A DNA stretch of 64,000 nt from Acidobacteriota bacterium. Its GTDB lineage: Bacteria > Acidobacteriota > Blastocatellia > Pyrinomonadales > Pyrinomonadaceae. The translations under genes and the position numbers were made by a program. The stretch lies in assembly GCA_018269075.1 (NCBI GenBank), contig JAFDVJ010000048.1, positions 1 to 64,000 on the forward strand, in the 5' to 3' direction. A model generated the notes under the pieces. It worked only from the letters and a program-made list of their open reading frames with translations. It had not been told where the DNA came from and did no database searches. Shown piece after piece: positions 8,844-16,791 of the stretch; the stretch's first letter is position 1; each line of letters begins with the position of its first letter.

Positions 8844-9275
8844 CTAAAGCCTACTATTCGCCAGACGCGCGTCGAGCGACCAGCGTCCCGCGCCGGCGAT
8901 CAGCAGAAACACCGAACCGAGCAGCATCGCGTAATCCGTCCGGGCTTCGTGCGCCGTCGCCCAGAACCCCTTATCCGTCAGGATCGGGGTTTTTGTAGAA
9001 ATAATAGCGACCGAAATGATCGCGAGCAGCGGAATGACCGCGAATCTCGTCACCAGGCCGAGAACGACCAGCAGCCCGCAGACGATTTCAAACGTGCCGA
9101 CGAACGGCGCGAGAAATTCCGGGTTCGGCAGCCCGATCTTCGCAAAGCGCCCCGCGCCGACTTCCGCCGGGTTGATGAATTTCTGAATCCCTTCGGAAAG
9201 AAAAACCGCGCCCGTCAAAAGCCGGATCAAAATTACCGAAGCCGGCGCATCCGTTGAAAGCGACTGTTTCCACAT
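8844..9275 (-). CDS. DoxX family membrane protein
   Basis: A 143-aa protein with four predicted transmembrane helices: ILIRLLTGAVFLSEGIQKF, FVGTFEIVCGLLVVLGLVT, RFAVIPLLAIISVAIIS and YAMLLGSVFLLIAGAGRWSLD, the DoxX pattern. The start ATG 9275 is preceded at proper distance by AAGGAGGGG; ATG 9281 is too close to it. DoxX proteins take part in redox and thiol stress complexes, or thiosulfate oxidation in archaea; the specific role here is unknown. Operon with chrA. Confidence 0.88.
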   Translation of the reverse strand: MWKQSLSTDAPASVILIRLLTGAVFLSEGIQKFINPAEVGAGRFAKIGLPNPEFLAPFVGTFEIVCGLLVVLGLVTRFAVIPLLAIISVAIISTKTPILTDKGFWATAHEARTDYAMLLGSVFLLIAGAGRWSLDARLANSRL

Positions 9276-9397
9276 AATCATCCCCTCCTTATACTGATGT
9301 CGGATGTCGGATTGCTCGAAATTTAACCGAGATGCCCGATTGCAGCCATCAGGCACCGACGAAAATCCTGCTGCACGATTATTTTTTCAAAACGGCA

Positions 9398-10174
9398 TTA
9401 TTTTGCGGCCGGCGGCGGCGCGGCGGTAAACTGGGAAATATCCGAAAGATTCAGACTCGCCTCGATCTCGCCGATCTGTCTGACCGCGTCTTCAAAACCG
9501 TCCTCGCCGAATTGGGCGTGTTCGATGTCCTCGAATTTGTCGTTTAATTCGTCGTATTCGGCGGACGACAGCAGTTCTTTCCACGCCGGAAAAATAATCG
9601 TGTCCTCGCGGGCGGCGTGATGCTCGTACATCCGGGCAAAGCCGGCCAGCAGATCGGCGAAAGCCGGGGCATTCGCCCCGATTTTAGCGGCATTCGTGAC
9701 GGACAGAATATAATCGGTAATTTCCCGCCCCTTGTTATGCTGGACGACCAGAACGTCGACGTATTTGGCGGCGGCGCCGGCGGCGGCCTTTTGTTTGATA
9801 AGCGGGAAAAGAAAGGCTTCTTCGAGTTTCTTTTCGTGATAGTCTTCACCGAAGGAGCGAAATAGTTCGGCGGTTTTCCGCAGGGCTTCGGGCGCGACGG
9901 AAGCCGGATTTTTCCGCAGACGCAGGGCCGCTTCCGAATAAACCAGCAAAGCCCGGCGCAAAATTCCGTGTTCGCGCATCAAGTCTTCAACCGCCGTCAC
10001 CTCTTTGGCATCGGGCGTTTTTTTGTCCGCCGGTTTATCGGTATTTCCCGGCGCGGTATTGATCTGCGAATTAGCGGTTTGATTATTCCCGCAGGCGCTG
10101 ACGAGCAGAGCCGCACCGACTCCGACGGCGCCGAATTTCAAAAAGTCCCGTCTGTTCTTCCCTTCGTTTTCCAT
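9398..10174 (-). CDS. Exported hemerythrin-domain lipoprotein (Tat signal)
   Basis: A 258-aa protein. N-terminus: Tat-like motif RRDFLKF (8-14) and lipobox LVSAC with Cys 28, so it is probably a membrane-anchored periplasmic lipoprotein. The body is a four-helix HHE domain with candidate iron ligands H69 (MREHG), H113 (DYHEKKLEEAFLFP), H146 (QHNKGRE) and H185/H186 with E190 (YEHHAAREDTIIFP). Hemerythrins bind O2, NO or act in iron and redox stress. It begins 16 bp after the PadR stop and shares its transcript. DoxX and ChrA follow after 123 bp. C-terminus is Pro/Ala-rich. Confidence 0.87.
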   Translation of the reverse strand: MENEGKNRRDFLKFGAVGVGAALLVSACGNNQTANSQINTAPGNTDKPADKKTPDAKEVTAVEDLMREHGILRRALLVYSEAALRLRKNPASVAPEALRKTAELFRSFGEDYHEKKLEEAFLFPLIKQKAAAGAAAKYVDVLVVQHNKGREITDYILSVTNAAKIGANAPAFADLLAGFARMYEHHAAREDTIIFPAWKELLSSAEYDELNDKFEDIEHAQFGEDGFEDAVRQIGEIEASLNLSDISQFTAAPPPAAK

Positions 10175-10189
10175 AAAAATATAACTTCC

Positions 10190-10507
10190 CTATTGTCGAT
10201 GTTCGTCCTCGAACAGCTCGCCGAATAATTCCCTGACTTTGATTTTCGCTTCTTTGAGCGCACGCCTTCCGGCGGCGGTCGCCCGGTAAACGCGGCGCGG
10301 GCTTTTTCCTTCCGGCCGCGTATCGGACGAAAGATAACCTTTCCGCTCGAGGCCGTGCAGAATCGGGTAAAGCGTCCCGGCACTCAGACCGTAACCGTGG
10401 CGAGCCAGTTCTTCCATAATGCCGAGCCCGTAAATCGGTTCGTGCGCGGCATGGTGTAAAATATGCAGTCGAATAAAGCTGGAATAAAAATCGCGGTCTT
10501 TCATCAT
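10190..10507 (-). CDS. PadR family transcriptional repressor
   Basis: A 105-aa winged-helix regulator: LHILHHAAHEPIYGLGIMEEL, then YGLSAGTLYPILHGLERKGYL (recognition helix and wing) and PRRVYRATAAGRRAL, the PadR signature. ATG at 10507 or 10504. It heads the minus-strand cluster hemerythrin-DoxX-ChrA and presumably represses it together with itself. CATTCTT-CA-AAGAATG, a near palindrome, overlaps the start codon (10505-10520) and is a candidate operator. The inducer is unknown; phenolic or toxic compounds are usual for the family. Confidence 0.9.
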   Translation of the reverse strand: MMKDRDFYSSFIRLHILHHAAHEPIYGLGIMEELARHGYGLSAGTLYPILHGLERKGYLSSDTRPEGKSPRRVYRATAAGRRALKEAKIKVRELFGELFEDEHRQ

Positions 10508-10520
10508 TCTTCAAAGAATG
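10505..10520. promoter_or_regulatory. Possible PadR operator
   Basis: Perfect 7-bp arms CATTCTT and AAGAATG around a CA centre, overlapping the padR initiation codon. The position fits autoregulation but could be chance. Confidence 0.3.
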
Positions 10521-10587
10521 TCGGATCTGGTTATCGAATTTCGATATAAGCAGACTAATAAATTTTCACCGGCGCTGTCAATAAACA

Positions 10588-10820
10588 TCCGAAAAATATC
10601 AAGGGCTTGAAATCGACGCCCCGTTTTCGTTTTTCCCGAGTGTGTCGCGGGAAAAATCGGTTTTTAAGGCAAAGGCGCGGAGGCGCAAAGTCGCAAAGGG
10701 GTTGGGGGGAAAGTTTTCAGCCGTCGAAACGCCTTCGAAAACCGGGCGGGCGATCCGCCCCGGAAACCCGTAAAAAACCCTCCTTTGCGCCTCTGCGCCC
10801 CCGCGTCTTCGCGTTAAAAT
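10588..10820. repeat. Composite repeat: dispersed segment plus 150-bp inverted repeat, copy 3
   Basis: 10588-10660 matches 6330-6404, and 10661-10820 is an inverted-repeat element with ends TTTTTAAGGCAAAGGCGCGG and CGTCTTCGCGTTAAAAT. This is the first part of a 1.3-kb stretch (10508-11804) in which no convincing gene is seen. Confidence 0.75.
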
Positions 10821-11047
10821 CCCCCCAAAACGCGTTTCACACCCCGAAATTTGCCGAAAATCGAAAAAAAACCGAAAATTTCGTTCACCCCTCCGCCCCC
10901 GAGTTAGAAGCCGGGCTAATAAATCCGAAATTTTCGGCACACCAATTGCGTAAAATCGCAAAAATCCCGCAAACAGCTCATTTTATACAGTTTAAGAGAT
11001 TCGCCGGAAATCGGCGCCCGCGGCCGCCGGCGAAAAATTCTTTAAAA

Positions 11048-11133
11048 ACTGTGGATATCCACAGTAGGCATACTGTGGGTACCCACAGTGAACGGGTGTG
11101 GATATCCACAGTGGGGTACTGTGGATATCCACA
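11048..11133. repeat. Array of four 24-bp-phased palindromes (TGTGGATATCCACA)
   Basis: Four palindromes lie at 11048-11065, 11072-11089, 11097-11110 and 11119-11133: CTGTGGATATCCACAG, a variant CTGTGGGTACCCACAG, then two more TGTGGATATCCACA. Centre-to-centre distances are 24, 23 and 24 bp. Each half contains TATCCACA, one base off the DnaA-box consensus TTATCCACA, on both strands. A T-run follows. It may be a multimeric operator or a replication-related site. Confidence 0.8.
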
Positions 11134-11441
11134 TTCTTTTTTTTTTCGAAATCCGCTAGAGTATTCGGGTCCGAAAAATCGGGGCCGCCGGCGACGAAAA
11201 AACCGGCCGCCGCGACCCGGACGAACGAACGACGACGCGAGCCCGAGATGAGACGAGAAAAAACCGAAAACGACAACCGCCGACCGCTGCCCTTACGGCA
11301 CAACCGGCCCCGATCGACCGATCAGCGAATTTTTTCCCCGCTTCATGCGCCAGCTCGCGCCGAAACCGGCGACGGCGATCGAAAAGATCGTCGAAACCTT
11401 GAAAACGAGGCGACAAACGGGAAAAGGGCGGCGAAAATCGT

Positions 11442-11703
11442 CGGATCGGCGTGAAAAATGCCGAAAACCTGCGAAAAATGCCGGTTTGGAATGAACGAAT
11501 GCCGATTTGGCGTGAAAAATGTCCATTTGGCGTGAAAAATACCGATTTGGCGTGAAAATTTCCGATTTGGCCCGAAAAATTTCGGTTTAAGCAGGAAAAT
11601 CCGTGATTTAGTATAAAAATCCACGATTTAGTATGAAAATTTTGGTTTTAAGCAGGAAAATCCATGATTTAGTATGAAAATCCACGATTTAGTAGAAATC
11701 GCT
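11442..11703. repeat. Thirteen 20-21 bp tandem repeats (iteron-like)
   Basis: Units such as CGATTTGGCGTGAAAAATGT repeat thirteen times with a 20-bp (twice 21-bp) period. Early units carry GGCGTGAAAAATGC, later ones ATTTAGTATGAAAATCC, and some carry TTTAAGCAGGAAAATCC. The array becomes AT-richer towards its right end, 100 bp before the next gene. A frame through 11251-11500 reads a basic peptide running into the repeats; it has no usable start and I do not call it. Confidence 0.82.
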
Positions 11704-11804
11704 TAAGATTAAACGAAAAATCCGAAAATTTGGATCGAATCGGACGCCGTGAATCCTTTTTGTCATTACAAAAACACGAAACCAATGACAGGAGATAAAT
11801 AATT

Positions 11805-12497
11805 ATGGATAATTCACAAATTCGAAAGATGAACAAAATCGAAAGCGAAGAAGCCTTTTTGGCCGACAACGCGGCCGACTTTGCGGGCGATCACAACATC
11901 GCGCGGTTTACGATGCTGATCAACGCCGAAAAAGTCCGGATTCTGGAGTTCAACGCGCGGAAGACGTCGAGCGTCGACGACAAGCGGCGCGCCGGCGCGG
12001 TTTACGAAGATTACCGGCGGCAGCTCTCCGATCTGCTCAAACTCTTCGTGGGCGCGGCCGCGATCGTCGACGCCGACATCCCGCACACGGCCGATAAATA
12101 CAAAAACCCGTACCCGCGCAGCGATCACAACCTGATCGCCAAAGCGACTTCGTTCGCCATCGATTCGGTCCCGATCCAGCACCAGTTGATCGAAGCCGGA
12201 CTGCCGCCCGAAGCGATCGACAATCTGCTGTTGATCAGAGACGCGTTTCAAACGGCTTCGCTGGCCTATGAATCGACCAAAACCGGCCGGGCCGAAGCGG
12301 TCGGCGGAATGGTCGACGCGTTTCGCAAGATTATGGAATATTCGAAACGCCGCGGCCGGAGCGTGCGGCTGAAATACCGCAACAACCCGGCCAAGCTCGC
12401 CGCCTGGGCCGTCGCCTCACACCTCGAAAGAGCACCACACCGCGAAAAATCCGCGCCGAAAGCGAAACAGGAGGTGACGCCCGCGACGACCGAATAA
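11805..12497 (+). CDS. Hypothetical helical protein downstream of iteron array
   Basis: A 230-aa protein without signal peptide. It is helical in the first 190 residues (NIARFTMLINAEKVRILEFNARKTS, AVYEDYRRQLSDLLKLFVGAAAIVDAD, IQHQLIEAGLPPEAIDNLLLIRDAFQTASL), with a basic, proline-containing tail. ATG 11805 follows AGGAGATAAATAATT, a good ribosome site. No recognised family. The gene stands alone between the tandem array and a perfect terminator, so the array probably forms part of its upstream region. The basic segment RRGRSVRLKYRNN could bind nucleic acid, but that is a guess. Confidence 0.75.
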   Translation: MDNSQIRKMNKIESEEAFLADNAADFAGDHNIARFTMLINAEKVRILEFNARKTSSVDDKRRAGAVYEDYRRQLSDLLKLFVGAAAIVDADIPHTADKYKNPYPRSDHNLIAKATSFAIDSVPIQHQLIEAGLPPEAIDNLLLIRDAFQTASLAYESTKTGRAEAVGGMVDAFRKIMEYSKRRGRSVRLKYRNNPAKLAAWAVASHLERAPHREKSAPKAKQEVTPATTE

Positions 12498-12518
12498 CCC
12501 GCATTCCCGTTAAACAGC

Positions 12519-12560
12519 AAAACCGCAAAAGCCGCGCAAAGGCTTTTGCGGTTTTTTATT
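12519..12560 (+). terminator. Intrinsic terminator
   Basis: A perfect 15-bp stem AAAACCGCAAAAGCC / GGCTTTTGCGGTTTT with a 7-nt loop runs into TTATTT. It ends the transcript of the preceding gene. Confidence 0.9.
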
Positions 12561-12564
12561 TACC

Positions 12565-12768
12565 GGAAGCGCGGGCATCCCTGCCCGCCGTCCGTTAAGC
12601 GCCAGCGCAAACGGACGCAAACGCCGCAAAGTATTAAAGCTGCGTTTCGATTGCGAACGTTGCGCGCCGTGCGACGCATTAGATTAAAAGTTTCGTTTCG
12701 ATTGCGAAGGCTGCGCGCATTCTTCGCTGCGCTCGAACGCGCGGGCGGGCCGAGGATGCCCGCGCTCC
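12565..12768. mobile_element. 200-bp MITE-like element, copy 1
   Basis: Termini GGAAGCGCGGGCATCCCTGC and GAGGATGCCCGCGCTCC are inverted repeats. Internally it carries GTCCGTTAAGCG...CGCAAACGGAC and GTTTCGATTGCGAA motifs. It has no coding capacity and lies 10 bp from copy 2 in the same orientation. Confidence 0.8.
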
Positions 12769-12777
12769 GACTTAATT

Positions 12778-12978
12778 GGAGCGCGGGCATCTCTGCCCGC
12801 CGTCCGTTAAGCGTCAGCGAAAACGGACGCAAATGCCGCAAAATGTAATAATTTCGTTTCGACCGCAGACGCCGCGCGCCGTGCGACGCTTTAGGTTAAA
12901 AGCCGCGTTTCGATCGCGAAAGCTGCGCGCATTCTTCGCTGCGCTCGAACGCGCGGCGGGCAGAGATGCCCGCGCTCC
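12778..12978. mobile_element. 200-bp MITE-like element, copy 2
   Basis: Tandem neighbour of copy 1 with termini GGAGCGCGGGCATCTCTGCC and GCAGAGATGCCCGCGCTCC. It ends 10 bp from the 3' end of the minus-strand gene that follows. Confidence 0.85.
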
Positions 12979-12988
12979 AGTTATCAGA

Positions 12989-14188
12989 TCATTTCGGGCA
13001 GGCGACGAATTTTCCCGAACCGTCGAGGATTTCGAGCTCTACTTTGGTCGTCCGCCGGACGACGAATTCGCGCTCCTGGCAATATCCGGCGACCGGGCCT
13101 TTGACCAGCATACGCCCGATCTTGTAGCTGTTTTTGCTTTTCTCGATTTTGTAATAGATGTATTTGCTGTCGCGGCCGACCTCATTTTTGCTGTCCGAGC
13201 CTCTGACCCACGCCGCGTCGTCCATTCCGATCGCCAGAATCGTCGATCTCTTCAGCACTTCGTCGGTCGCGTTGCGTTTGGCGAGCGCCTGCGCCGCCGC
13301 GTCCTGAAACTTCGGCGCGACCCAGCGGTTGGTGCTCGACTGTTTGTCGATAAAAGCCTTGACCTCGACGGAAATCGGGCGCAGCCGGTCGAAAAAGTTC
13401 GGCGGCATCACCGCGCCGGCTTTGACGAACTCGGCTTTTTCCTTAACTTCGGCGGCCGCCTTCCAGCCGTCGAAATCGAGCGCCATCAGCTGCAGATCGT
13501 AATAAATCAGACCGTTGCCGATATTGTTGTCCGCCTGATTGCGATATCCGTCGAGAATCGCGCTGCGGTTTCGTTCAGCGTTCAGCTGCCATTGTTTTTT
13601 TTCGAGCGCGACCCGATCGGCCGCGATCGCGCACTGGTCGCCGTAGCGTTCGACGATCCATTTCTTCGACAGCGCGCTCGGCGGATTTCTGATGTTGGGA
13701 AATCTCGTTTTGCAGATCTCGTCGAGCTGCGCGAGATCCTGCCGGACCTTGTTCAGCTCCTCCGTCTTGTCGGGAGTCGGCAGTCCCTGCTCCGAAGTGC
13801 CTTCGGCATACGTCAGTTCGGGATCGTAGGCCTGCATCAGTTTGACGATCGACGACATATACTTCAGCGATTCGGGACGCATTTCCAGCCCCATTTTTTG
13901 CGACGCCGTCATTTCCAGATGAAGCTTCTCGCTCTGGATAATCACTTTCGGCCCCGGCGTGATCCAGGTCGTGTCGTATCTCCCCTGCCCGTAGCGAATC
14001 TTTATCTGGCTGCGGTTTTTACTGAACTCTTCGATCGTGCCGCTTCGCCAGTTGATCATATAGCCGTAGTAAATCAGATCGCCGACTTTGAATGAGTCGA
14101 GCGGCTCGTCCTGAGTTTGAGCGTTGACGCCGACGGTCAGAAAAAGACCGAAGATAAAGAGCAGAGTTAAAATTCGTTTGATTTTCAT
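12989..14188 (-). CDS. Secreted hypothetical protein with SH3/Agenet-like N-terminal domain
   Basis: A 399-aa protein. Signal peptide MKIKRILTLLFIFGLFLTVGVNAQ, cleaved near AQ. The mature N-terminus reads FKVGDLIYYGYMINWRSGTIEEF...IKIRYGQGRYDTTWITPGPKVI, resembling small beta-barrel (Agenet/SH3-like) modules with a conserved W. The remainder is helical (KTEELNKVRQDLAQLDEICKTRF) followed by a beta-rich C-terminus. ATG 14188 was chosen for the signal peptide; AAAGGAGGA lies about 20 bp upstream, rather far. Function unknown. Monocistronic, with MITE copies at its 3' side. Confidence 0.75.
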   Translation of the reverse strand: MKIKRILTLLFIFGLFLTVGVNAQTQDEPLDSFKVGDLIYYGYMINWRSGTIEEFSKNRSQIKIRYGQGRYDTTWITPGPKVIIQSEKLHLEMTASQKMGLEMRPESLKYMSSIVKLMQAYDPELTYAEGTSEQGLPTPDKTEELNKVRQDLAQLDEICKTRFPNIRNPPSALSKKWIVERYGDQCAIAADRVALEKKQWQLNAERNRSAILDGYRNQADNNIGNGLIYYDLQLMALDFDGWKAAAEVKEKAEFVKAGAVMPPNFFDRLRPISVEVKAFIDKQSSTNRWVAPKFQDAAAQALAKRNATDEVLKRSTILAIGMDDAAWVRGSDSKNEVGRDSKYIYYKIEKSKNSYKIGRMLVKGPVAGYCQEREFVVRRTTKVELEILDGSGKFVACPK

Positions 14189-14477
14189 AGGCTTTATTTT
14201 CCGGAAAAAATCCTCCTTTTTATGAAAGGTGCGAAAAACCGAAAAACATTTCACGCGTTTTTTCCCCCATCGCCGACCGCGGGCGGCCGTCGACTAATGA
14301 TGAGGCGGAAAGCCGCCCTTTATCGGCGCTGCGCCGAAATCGGTTGTTTCCGAAAATCGGTACCGTCTAAATGGTATGACAAAACTGGTCGGAATAATGA
14401 AAATCAAATCGGCGAACGGTTATTTGTCCGTTCACAAAAAAAACCAGAGTTGTTCGGCACGGTAACTGATCGATCCG

Positions 14478-14620
14478 GCGATTCGTTGGTGAACCGCGTT
14501 TTCGATTTAATCAGAATCGCCAGCCCGGCGAACAGCCGGTTTTGATCCATTACAAGCACTAAAAACACTAAAAACACGAAAGAAATTTAGTGTTTTTAGT
14601 GCTTGTAGTGGATCGACAAA
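14478..14620. repeat. Dispersed hairpin element (copy B of pair with 7299-7430)
   Basis: The first 65 bp match 7299-7365. Then perfect 21-bp arms begin ACAAGCACTAAAAACACTAA and close with TTAGTGTTTTTAGTGCTTGT around AACACGAAAGAA. The 615-bp gap (14189-14803) contains no other recognisable feature. Confidence 0.75.
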
Positions 14621-14803
14621 CAAACGCTTGCCGTTCGGTCGGTTGATTCCTTCAGCTGATGATGTCACGAACGATGCCTTGACAGCCGATATTTCGAAAA
14701 TTTAAACAGACTCTAAGGGTTTAGGGAGCGGGCGGAAATCGGTGCCGGCCGCCAGACGTTCGGCCCGCGGGCCGGCGCGAATGATTCCGATTTTCTTTCG
14801 AAT

Positions 14804-15406
14804 TCAGCCGCTGATCGACGGAATCTCCGCCAACAGCGGCCGCCCGTCGCGCGGGGGAATTCTCTTGGCGAGGGCCTGCCGGGCAAACTCGGCGGTGCGG
14901 GCCCATTCTTCTTCGGCGATTTGTTTTTTGCGCTCGTTCAGCGGTCTTCTTTCGTCGGTCAGCAGATCGGCGATCAGTGGATGAAAATTCCCGTAGCGGC
15001 CGAGATAGTTCGGCCCGATCGTCAAATCCGGCGCGATCCCGTATTTTTTCCGGCTGTAAGTGTTGACCGTCAGCAGCCGGGTGCCGTTTTGCCACCCGTA
15101 GCGCCGGACGAGAAAAGGATCGAATCTGAGCAGGACGACGCAGTCCAGTTCGTCGGTATAGGCGGCCGCGACGGCATTCGCGGCGTCCACGACGAGCGCC
15201 GCGCGGCTGTCGCCGTAATGCAGATGCTCGGCAAATTTCGCCCGGTATTCCGCGCGCAGGTCGTGGTTCCCGCACCGCAGCAGCGGGCTGATGTTTTGCC
15301 ATAAAGCCAGCGAATAAAGCTCCGGCTGGATTTCGAAAAGCTTGACTTCGGAAAGCAGTACGAGCCCGGGATCGGAAGCCCGGCTGTTCGGATCGTGATA
15401 TTTCAT
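14804..15406 (-). CDS. Hypothetical protein, 200 aa
   Basis: Soluble protein without signal peptide, alpha/beta (LVLLSEVKLFEIQPELYSLALW, AALVVDAANAVAAAYTDELDCVVLLRFDPFLVRRY, RLLTVNTYSRKKYGIAPDLTIGPNYLGRYGNFHP). Third-position GC is high, as in neighbouring genes, and the overlapping arginine-rich frame was rejected for that reason. I do not recognise the family. It is isolated from neighbours by non-coding sequence on both sides. ATG 15406 is the first in frame; no strong ribosome site is visible. Confidence 0.6.
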   Translation of the reverse strand: MKYHDPNSRASDPGLVLLSEVKLFEIQPELYSLALWQNISPLLRCGNHDLRAEYRAKFAEHLHYGDSRAALVVDAANAVAAAYTDELDCVVLLRFDPFLVRRYGWQNGTRLLTVNTYSRKKYGIAPDLTIGPNYLGRYGNFHPLIADLLTDERRPLNERKKQIAEEEWARTAEFARQALAKRIPPRDGRPLLAEIPSISG

Positions 15407-15517
15407 TTTTGTAAACGGGAGTCGGTTCGCAGAGTATCGGGCGGGCGGATTTTCCGCCGGCCGTCTATTTATTTTATAAAAAGACGCACCGTCATTTCAA
15501 CAGAAATTTAATCAGTC

Positions 15518-15719
15518 GGAGCGCGGGCATCTGCGGCCCGCCGTCCGTTAAGCGCCAGCGCAAACGGACGCAAACGCCGCAAAATGTAATAATTTCGTTT
15601 CGACCGCAGACGCCGCGCGCCGTGCGACGCTTTAGGTTAAAAGCCGCGTTTCGATCGCGAAAGCTGCGCGCATTCTTCGCTTCGCTCGAACGCGCGGCGG
15701 GCAGGGATGCCCGCGCTCC
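15518..15719. mobile_element. 200-bp MITE-like element, copy 3
   Basis: Termini CGGAGCGCGGGCATCTGCGG and GCAGGGATGCCCGCGCTCC. The internal sequence is nearly identical to copy 2 over CGCCGCAAAATGTAATAATT. It occupies most of the 382-bp gap before the ArsR gene. Confidence 0.85.
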
Positions 15720-15788
15720 GACTTGTGAAACCGAAAAGTTGCACATCTCATTTGCAACCGATCGGTTTCTTATTTATAATAAAAAACG

Positions 15789-16109
15789 ATGAGACGAGAT
15801 ATTTTTCAGGCCATCGCCGATCCGACGCGACGCGGGATCATCGCGCTGATCGCGCTGCAGGCGATGACGCCGAACGCGCTCGCCGAAAATTTTCAGATCA
15901 CGCGGCAGGCGGTTTCGAAACATCTGCGGATTCTGACCGAATGCGAGCTGGCGACGCCGGAAGTTAAAGGCCGAGAGATTTATTACCGGCTCGAGATCGA
16001 CAAGATGAAGGAAATCGACGAATGGCTCGCGCAGTTTCGCGGGCTCTGGGAAAACCGTTTCGAGCAGCTCGACGAGCTGCTGGCGGCCATTCAAAAACAG
16101 GAACAATGA
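15789..16109 (+). CDS. ArsR family transcriptional regulator
   Basis: A 106-aa winged-helix regulator: MRRDIFQAIADPTRRGIIALIALQ, LAENFQITRQAVSKHLRILTECEL (helix-turn-helix) and VKGREIYYRLEIDKMKEIDEWL. No cysteine metal-binding motif, so it belongs to the subgroup paired with AHSA1/SRPBCC proteins instead of the metal-sensing one. The stop overlaps the next start as ATGA, indicating translational coupling. Presumably represses its own operon. Confidence 0.92.
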   Translation: MRRDIFQAIADPTRRGIIALIALQAMTPNALAENFQITRQAVSKHLRILTECELATPEVKGREIYYRLEIDKMKEIDEWLAQFRGLWENRFEQLDELLAAIQKQEQ

Positions 16110-16606
16110 ACAGCGATCTACTATTCGATTTCACCGTCGACAAAGCGGCGCACACGATCTTCATCACGCGCGAATTCGACGCCGGTCTGGCGCTGGTCTG
16201 GGAGGCGTTTACCCGGCCGGAGCTGCTCGACCGGTGGGGCGCGCCGAAACCGTGGACGGCGCGAACGAAACGGATGGATTTTCGGGTCGGCGGGCGAAGA
16301 CTGTACGCGATGCTCGGCCCGGCGGGCGAGGAATTCTGGTCGGTGCAGGATTTTACCGCGATCTCGCCGAAAACGAACATCAAATATCTTTCCGGCTTTA
16401 CCGACCGGGACGAAAACATCGATCCGGAGTTTTACGGTTCGGAAAACAATCTCGATTTCAGCGAGGCGGACGGCATCACGACGGTCGGCATCACGATCAA
16501 ATACAAAACGGCCGCCATTTTGCAGATGATGGTCGAAAAGGGCTTCCGCGAAGGCACCGCGCTGACGTTCGGCAATCTCGACGAGCTCTTGAAAACCGCG
16601 TCGTAA
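16106..16606 (+). CDS. SRPBCC/AHSA1 domain protein
   Basis: A 166-aa START-like fold protein: ITREFDAGLALVWEAFTRPELLDRWGAPKPW at the N-terminus and ITIKYKTAAILQMMVEKGFREGTALTFGNLDELL at the C-terminus are the standard AHSA1 signatures. Such proteins hold a hydrophobic ligand pocket; ligand unknown. ATG 16106 overlaps the ArsR stop. ArsR-AHSA1 pairs are a common two-gene unit. Confidence 0.9.
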   Translation: MNSDLLFDFTVDKAAHTIFITREFDAGLALVWEAFTRPELLDRWGAPKPWTARTKRMDFRVGGRRLYAMLGPAGEEFWSVQDFTAISPKTNIKYLSGFTDRDENIDPEFYGSENNLDFSEADGITTVGITIKYKTAAILQMMVEKGFREGTALTFGNLDELLKTAS

Positions 16607-16632
16607 CAAACCGGGGCGGCCGGTTTGTTGGT

Positions 16633-16688
16633 CCGCGAAAGACGCGAAATGCGAATCTCTTTCAGCGTCGTTTCGCGTTTTTCGCGGG
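16633..16688. repeat. CGCGAAA inverted repeat
   Basis: CCGCGAAAGACGCGAAA and TTTCGCGTTTTTCGCGG pair around a 21-bp centre. A small member of the inverted tandem-unit family lying between two plus-strand genes. Confidence 0.7.
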
Positions 16689-16791
16689 CGTATAATTCTA
16701 AAATTTTATGAAATTTCACATCCGGAAGCGATCTCCGGCCGGTGAAACTGTGCCCGGAAACGAAGTCTTTATTAAATGAGAGGAAAATAAA

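Noticed and set aside
11048-11133. CRISPR-like reading of the phased palindromes
   Set aside because: Spacers are only 7-9 bp and similar to each other, and no cas genes are present.
11251-11500. Frame reading EFFPRFMRQLAPKPATAIEKIVETLKTRR upstream of and into the iteron array
   Set aside because: Plausible amino-acid text but no acceptable start codon and it runs into the tandem repeats; may be a gene remnant, not strong enough to call.
11442-11703. CRISPR-like reading of the 20-21 bp tandem repeats
   Set aside because: Repeats are contiguous without spacers.
14721-15302. Minus-strand frame overlapping the 200-aa hypothetical gene
   Set aside because: Arginine/proline-rich shadow; the alternative frame has normal codon bias and composition.
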